Assembly (NCBI GenBank): GCA_039545315.1
Contig: BCIM01000007.1
Location: forward strand, 894,745 to 958,744
Length of the DNA: 64,000 bases
Origin: Kondoa malvinella
Taxonomy: Eukaryota; Basidiomycota; Agaricostilbomycetes; Agaricostilbales; Kondoaceae
Reading direction: 5' to 3'
Shown here piece by piece: positions 58,472-64,000 of the stretch (the first letter of the stretch is position 1; each line of letters starts with the position of its first letter). The notes under the pieces were generated by a model, which saw nothing but the letters and a program-made list of their open reading frames with translations, made no database searches and was not told the DNA's origin. The translations under genes were made by a program, and so were the position numbers.

Positions 58472-60151
58472 TCACGGCAAGCTCTCCCTCAGTTGCGCGC
58501 CCTTCAACCTCGTCTGCATATATTCCAACCTTTCAGCATACTTTTCCGCAGTCTGCATTCTTCTCGCATTGATCCGACTCATCTCTTCCTTGAACGCTCT
58601 TTCATCTTGAGGGGAATCAAACTCGACCGGGTCAAGCGGTATCGATCTAGTAGGAGGTGAATTCGGTGGAGTAGATAAAGGCGCAGCACGTGTTTTAGGA
58701 CTTCCAAACACTCTTTTGAACCTCGATTGGATTTGAATGGGACTAGCTAATTCAGGCGGCGCTTGGAAAGGATGTAAACTGGGAGAATGTTCAATAGATG
58801 CATGTCGAATGTGTTTTTGTTTGGCTCGGTCAATCAAATCTCGGAATTGTTCGTCCACACCTTGGAATTCAGCTTGGAGTGATTGTATGTTGGATTCTAT
58901 TTCGGCGGCTAAAGCAATTGCATGGGCGTCTATCTCTGGATGGGATGTCTCGAATGAGTGGGAGACGTATGATTGACGTGTTTGATACGAGCGTGGGTAG
59001 GCGGATGAGGTATTGGAAGCGAAAGAAGCCCTTGAAGAAGCGGAAGATAGACCGGGCGAGAAGGAAGGTGATAGAGAAGCAGCTGGTTGCAAGAATGAGC
59101 GAACACCTGGACTGCCATAGGTTTGCGAGTTTGTCGATGTTGAACTGGCATGTCGACGCGTATTGCCTGATCGGATAGAATCATGATCTGTGGCAGCCAG
59201 TTGCTTTTCGGCATGCGTTTGATGCAGCGACTCCCAGTCTTCCTTGAGCGAGTATGTGGAAGTAGGTCTGCCAATCTTGAAGAACTTGTTCGAACCAGAG
59301 ATGGAAGGCGCAGTAAGGAGAGACCGCCTTGAAGACAAAATTGAAGCTGGGCCTTTGCTTGATTTCCGCTGCGGCTCAACTGGAGAGGTTTCTTTCTTCT
59401 CTGGCACCTTTAATGTCGCACCTGGACCGAGATGTCAGCGAGATCTAGTCCCAAGTGAAATAGACATACTCGACTGCCAGGCAGAACCTCTACCAAAGTT
59501 CTCCTCGTCACCGATACCCAATCCAATACTCTGTTCTGGCAATGTACTAGCCGTAGCAGACTTTTCAAACAGCGCTTTCCTCAGTTCTCGATATTCCGCC
59601 TCGTCCAGCAGACCATCTTCATGCGCCGTAGCCAGCTCTTGTAGCTTGTTCGCTAGTGATGCACCGCTCTTCGGTACTGGCGGAGCACCTTTGGATACTT
59701 TGAACGAAGAAGTAGGCAAAGGCGGACTATTGGCTAAGGTAACGAAATCATATTGAGCAGACAAATCATCTGAAGGCTGCTGTCTGATCGGCCGAGAGGT
59801 CTTGTTGGATTTGATTGATGCGTTGCTAGCTTTCCGAGAGAGGAATTTGCGCGACAAGGTAGATTTGATGGATAGTCCAGGTGAGGGAGGTCTTCCGACG
59901 TCGAGCAGCGGTGGTTCTCTCATGTCTGGTGAAGCTTCTGGCTTGGCTGATTGACCTTGAGCACGAATAGGCTGGATAGCGTTGGCACCGGCAGGGACAA
60001 TGCGTTGCCTGGACCCCTTTGAAGGGCTCGCGCGACTGGCAATAGAAGAAAGCCATTGGTGTTCCTTTTCCTTTCTCTTGTCAAAAGAAGGAGGCGGCTC
60101 GATTATCTGAGCTTTGTGCGGCTTGCGAGAGAGGAACGCCAGTGAAGGCAT
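58472..60151 (-). CDS. disordered protein with central short helix-rich motif and C-terminal coiled coil
   Basis: Two exons from ATG 60151 (MPSLAFLSRKPHKAQI). Residues 1-150 are basic and Ser-rich. Next is a short predicted helical hairpin, ANKLQELATAHEDGLLDEAE with YRELRKALFEK, of the GLLDExEYxxLRxxLF type found in fungal signalling and trafficking proteins. The first intron (GTATGT...GTCCAG) joins WQSS to ATLKVPEKKE. The second exon is Ser/Pro-rich and ends in a coiled coil (AIALAAEIESNIQSLQAEFQ, VDEQFRDLIDRAKQK, RAFKEEMSRINARRMQ). Function unknown. The stop lies 34 nt from the convergent gene. Confidence 0.75.
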
Positions 60152-60794
60152 ATCGTTAATGGTGAGGGATATCTTTGAGAGCACAGGGGTATTCGCAGCA
60201 AGCGGATATCACAGTCTTGGTATATCAGTAGGGTAGCTCATGTCGCTCGTGTCAAGGCTTCAGCTCATGGCGGAACTGGAAGGAGCACCGAGCTCATTGC
60301 AATTTGGGAAGGTCTTCCGCCAACGGCTGAGACGCTTTGTAGATTGTCGTGCCATCTCTGACGTTACAGCTGTAGGCCTGCGTGTGGCCGCCTTGCTGCT
60401 CTGCTCTGTACATTGGTCATCGCCCGGTGGATCCTAATCACTGTATCGCAAGCTTATCGCATTTCGTCTCACACTCTACATCCACTTCTATTGCTTCCCT
60501 TGCATTGTGCTCCTGTTATTCTTATCTTGCGTCGCTTGCTAGTCAAGACTCTTCTCTTCAGGCAAATCTGGGCACAGCTTTATGGCGTGCAAAGGCCGTG
60601 TCTATGTATTTGGCGGCTTTGATGCCGTCCGGATGCTTGCAACAGCGCCAAAGGCAGTTTCTCTGCACGCTGTACTGCGAGTGTGTACTGCGTGTAAGCA
60701 CCGCAGAAGGCGTTTCGACCTTCTCGCCTTTCATCAACGGAGATATACACGCCATTGGATCTCTCTTTCCTTCTCTCTTACAGACTACCACAAC
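60152..60794. other. divergent promoter region
   Basis: About 640 nt between a minus-strand gene and the GNAT gene (+). Overlapping short frames without motifs. TC-rich tracts precede the ATG at 60795. Confidence 0.4.
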
Positions 60795-61703
60795 ATGGCT
60801 TTCACCATCAGAAACGCAATCTTGAGCGATGTGCCTACAGTAAGTCTGCCCCTTTTGCTGTTAGACTGGCACTCACACGTCCCAGATTGCTCGAATCTCC
60901 GTGCAAGGTTTCGAATACAGTCGTAAGTCCTTGCCCTAGCTCATGTGACACTCATACTGATCTTACGATGAAGCAATGTCACAATTTGAGCGCCCTTTTC
61001 GAGCCAAATACCCTGAAGATTGGTTAGCAAGCTACACCAATGAATATACATCAATAGTACAAAAGGGCGACGGCTTGCTGCTAGTCCTTGATCTCAAACT
61101 AGCCAACGAGACTGTCGGCTTCATTGCGGGATCACTTAGCTCAGGTTGGTTTTCCTTAGATTCCCCCTACTGTTCTTACAGCAAGTAACAGTAACAGACC
61201 AGAATGATGGCAACACGCAGGGTGACTCGGACAAGACGCATGATCGAAGTCTGGACTACTACCGGCGAGATCTGGTCAATAAAGCTAGCGACCCAATAAA
61301 GAGGAAGTGAGCGTCTTCTCCAATCTCGATCTGCATCTGCTGATCTCCTGACAGGTTCTTCAAAGGTGCAATGGAAGATAACGGTCTTGCAGTCCTTCCC
61401 GCCCATTGGGGCAAAGGGTGAGTTCCGCAATTCGTACAGGCAGAACACAGCTAATGTACTTGAAGGTACGGTTCTTCTTTGATCGCCGCAGCAAAAGCAA
61501 AAGCCTACGAGGAAAATTTCAAATTTGGTGTTGGTGCGATGAATACCAGCGCAGGATTGTTCGAACGAGCTGGATTCGAAGTTGTCGCAAGGTCGCGTAT
61601 TGTCGATGAGTGTCCTGGTAAAGAGGCAGATCTGCATGAGACCTTCCTCTTGTATGATCCTGCTCAGAAGAGGGATGCAGAGCACGACTGGATTAAATTG
61701 TGA
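60795..61703 (+). CDS. GNAT-family N-acetyltransferase
   Basis: Starts MAFTIRNAILSDVPTIARI, the typical beta1-alpha1 of GNATs, and continues GFEYSPMSQFERPF, LLVLDLKLANETVGFIAGSL, FFKGAMEDNGLAVLPAHW, and the acetyl-CoA loop GKGYGSSLIAAAKAKA, then NTSAGLFERAGFEVVAR. Six exons. Two junctions (acceptors at 60973 and 61465) end in AAG; both are required to join EYSP-MSQF and GKG-YGSS. The RxxGxG/A loop appears as WGKGYGSSL, so CoA binding is likely retained. The acceptor substrate is unknown. Similar fungal proteins are annotated only as acetyltransferases. Confidence 0.85.
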
Positions 61704-61956
61704 TAACATAGTAGGTCGCGATCATCTTACCCTCAATCCCATGCTCACGCGCGTATACAGTGGTCTTGTACTGTACTCAGATTGACATCGGCTTCTCCGC
61801 TATACAGGCTTGCCAAGGTTTATCTTCCCTTTGTGCATTTGGGCAAGCTAAAGTCGTTCGCCGACTTTTGGTCCTCTATCCATCCACGATCTCTTGAAGA
61901 GATTCTCGCCACTCTTTGACTCCTATCATAGCAGCCGGACTGCCATCTATACCAAT

Positions 61957-63217
61957 ATGTATCGCTTCCTCTCTCTATACTCCCTATTCCTTCACATCGC
62001 CTCGGGAAATGCCGCTGCGATAGACAGCAAAGGATTTAAGGATCCCCACAGCTTTGACGGCGGGAGCATGCTCACTGGTGTCTATAATACCGAGCCATTC
62101 GGCCAGGTCGGTTTTTGGACCTGTCAATATCGGGAAGCAGCTCATCGCCTCGACAGGGAGAACCGCTGAATGTTATCATTAGCGCTAATTCGGCCCCAGA
62201 GATCCTAACTGAATCAGGACTACAACTCTGGCTCAATTCGCTCAATTTTTCGCAGAACTGTAAGTCTTGCGAAGCTACCTTCGAAAGAGCCGGCATCTAC
62301 GTTGTACACTAGATGGCTGATCAAATTTGTAGGTCTGGGACAAGCGACAGGTATTGGCGGAGGCGACACCAAACAGAATGCGACTTTAGATCCTGGCCTC
62401 ACTCTGAATCAGACCTTCGTTTTTCGCGAAGACTGGGGCAATCATCTCTATGGCAAGCGTTCCTTTACCTTAACGATGATGATGTGACTCTGACGATCAT
62501 CAGGTGCATGTAAAGTACGCTACTCGCTGCATCTATTCAGCGGTCGGCCGGTAACAGATGCTACAGGAAACTTTCAATGGCGGTAGCAGGACCAAAGTCT
62601 TCAACCAGACCTCTACTGGAGCCATTTTTATGGCAGTAGCTGTGGAAGAAGGTCTGCCATATCACGATATCTCTGGAAAGTAGGGTCTGCTGCAATCGCC
62701 AGTGTCGAAATACTAATCATGCCTGCTATGCAAAGATACGACAACAGCAAAAATGGCTACGATGATGGTCGTGACAAGCTCCTGCAAGCTGCGTAAGTCA
62801 AATATCCAAATAAACCTGTCACCCTAATGCTGCATTCAGAGGTGTGAAAGGTGTAGAAGGCCCGCAGGCTGGCAATGGCTCGTGGATCAGTCTTCCTGGC
62901 GAAGAAGGGTATGCGAGAACCGTCAGCTATTGGACAGACGTAGAGATGCTATCTGGGATGCTGATTCGTGAGTGTTCCACTAGTCGAGCCGAATTTAGCT
63001 GATCCGTTCATGTAGCTGGCGACCCGAAGATCAACCACAATCTGAAGATGTACGTTTGATCGTTCTTGCTGCGATGTGAAGCTGACCTTCCTGCAGTGAT
63101 GGAGACGTCGCACTGATCACAGTCACAATCTTTTACGACTCCCTTTCCCCTTCTATACGATTGTTCGTTTCGCGCTTGACTTGGCTGCTTCCTGCACTAC
63201 TCTGGATACTGCTATAG
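61957..63217 (+). CDS. secreted protein of a fungal family, with hydrophobic C-terminus (possible GPI anchor)
   Basis: Signal peptide MYRFLSLYSLFLHIASGNA. Then FDGGSMLTG, PLNVIISANSAPEILTES, LWLNSLNFSQNCLGLG, QTFVFREDWGN, GACKMLQETFNGG, TGAIFMAVAVEEG, KNGYDDGRDKLLQAA, WISLPGEEGYARTVSYW, and INHNLKIDGDVALITV. The protein ends in a hydrophobic tail (RLTWLLPALLWILL). I recall this Cys-containing layout (GEPLNVII...REDFG...GC) from uncharacterised fungal secreted proteins, but no function is known to me. The intron at 62453-62503 begins GCAAGC (GC-AG) and puts the conserved Cys in frame. The acceptor at 62735 is AAG. The tail may be a GPI signal or a membrane anchor. Confidence 0.75.
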
Positions 63218-63289
63218 ACAAATTAATAGATGATGTGACGAATTTCCGTCTGCAGCTTGTTTACTCGTTCGACCAAATACCCGCTCAGC

Positions 63290-64000
63290 ATGGCCGCAGA
63301 TACCAGCTCCACGGAGTTCCAGATAGCCTTCCTACGTGCCGTAATCAAGCACCGACCGATAGGCTTGAGCAAACATTTCTCCATGTTGGGGATGCAAAAG
63401 ATGCTTTTGAATGAATTAGGGAGGTCGATAGACGCAGACACGCTATGGGCTACAATGGACGAATGGTATAATATGAAGGAGATGGATCACCTTGTCCGTG
63501 TTCCCTTGCTTTGCAAGCTATATCGAAATGTTCATGTCTATTTGTCTAAGGCTGTTGAAATGTCAAATACGCGATCAACAAGCTCATCTGGCTCGTCTCA
63601 GCCTGAACAGCTTCTCGGATTTGATCTGGAATCGACTGCACAACGAACAGCGGACCATGACCTATCCGATATCATGTACCAGCGAAGGTTCAGACAGTCA
63701 GCATCTCCAGATCATCATGGGGACACGCCAGCTGTGTCTGTTGTGTCTGAGAAGGATGACGGGGAGGGAGATTCACCTTTGACTGATCCTGGATCACCAT
63801 TGACGGAAGCTGAAGGATCAGAGGGTGAAGCAATAGATGAAAGCGCGGAGATTCAGGACGCTGAAGCAGAGGCAGAAGAAGAAAACGAGGAGGAGGGAGA
63901 AAGTGAGCGACCGGCAAAGAAAGTAAAAAAGACGACCAGGCCAGTGAGAGGGCGGAATACAGCAAAGAAGGAAAAAGAGGATACAGGAACGCCGAAATTA
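63290..64000 (+). CDS. EAF7/MRGBP-like NuA4 subunit, 3' truncated by window edge
   Basis: ATG 63290 starts MAADTSSTEFQIAFLRAVIK, then HRPIGLSKHFSMLGMQKMLL, LGRSIDADTLWATMDEWYNM, the Eaf7/MRGBP core (H(K/R)P(I/V)G..KHF...). A 108-nt stretch (63492-63599) is open in frame but not like the family; it may be an intron or a variable insert. Then LLGFDLESTAQRTADHD, a Ser/Asp/Glu-rich segment and a Lys-rich end (KKVKKTTRPVRGRN) reaching the window end without a stop. Eaf7 is part of the NuA4 histone acetyltransferase with Eaf3 and Eaf5. Only the 5' part is visible. Confidence 0.75.
   Translation, partial: MAADTSSTEFQIAFLRAVIKHRPIGLSKHFSMLGMQKMLLNELGRSIDADTLWATMDEWYNMKEMDHLVRVPLLCKLYRNVHVYLSKAVEMSNTRSTSSSGSSQPEQLLGFDLESTAQRTADHDLSDIMYQRRFRQSASPDHHGDTPAVSVVSEKDDGEGDSPLTDPGSPLTEAEGSEGEAIDESAEIQDAEAEAEEENEEEGESERPAKKVKKTTRPVRGRNTAKKEKEDTGTPKL

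Noticed and set aside
1..64000. Defence island, mobile element or secondary-metabolite cluster
   Set aside because: No transposase, reverse transcriptase, long terminal repeats, NRPS/PKS or similar genes; content is mostly conserved eukaryotic genes.

Overview
The window is nuclear DNA of an intron-dense fungus. Basidiomycota is the best fit: genes are packed head to tail on both strands, introns are almost all 45-60 nt with a CTNAC/CTGAT-type branch sequence, and several proteins are of fungal or basidiomycete type (SR/RRM protein, MUB1/SamB, Ulp2, KIN4, Mit_KHE1, a DUF6593-like protein). I cannot name the species. I see no transposon, rRNA, convincing tRNA, CRISPR array or phage. Because of the introns, nearly every gene had to be rebuilt by joining frames across splice sites; frame and domain continuity is the main evidence for each model.

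Layout. 1-6.0 kb (+): a PAP2 phosphatase cut by the window edge, OLA1, a Tra2-like RRM/SR protein and ribosomal protein eL18. 6.4-10.6 kb (-): a DH-domain RhoGEF and a small mitochondrial-looking protein. 11.2-14.0 kb (+): a single-TM protein and a GRHPR-type reductase. 14.4-24.3 kb (-): an unrecognised protein, a VWA-domain protein, GEM1/Miro, a nucleolar G-patch protein and CWC27. 24.8-27.0 kb (+): a secreted CAP protein and an ABM-fold protein. 27.1-30.9 kb (-): a BAR/IMD-like protein and a hotdog thioesterase. 31.2-34.2 kb (+): a DUF6593-like protein and a divergent kinase. 34.5-38 kb: complex I NDUFS5 (-), SWD2 (+) and endosulfine (-). 38-56.8 kb (-): KIN4-type kinase, secreted beta-carbonic anhydrase, MUB1, ULP2, Mit_KHE1, SPE2 and VPS71. 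57.3-64 kb: two Ser-rich proteins (convergent), a GNAT, a secreted protein with a hydrophobic C-terminus, and an EAF7-like NuA4 subunit cut by the right edge.

These are mostly conserved housekeeping genes, with chromatin (SWD2, VPS71, EAF7), splicing (CWC27, RRM protein), mitochondrial (GEM1, NDUFS5, Mit_KHE1) and SUMO/ubiquitin (ULP2, MUB1) functions represented. There is no evident gene cluster or operon-like system. The most unusual signal is in the splicing grammar. One intron fits only an AT-AC pair if a VWA metal-binding motif is to survive. At least six introns need GC donors. About ten need AAG acceptors. Exons of 9-13 nt recur. All of this is testable with RNA-seq.
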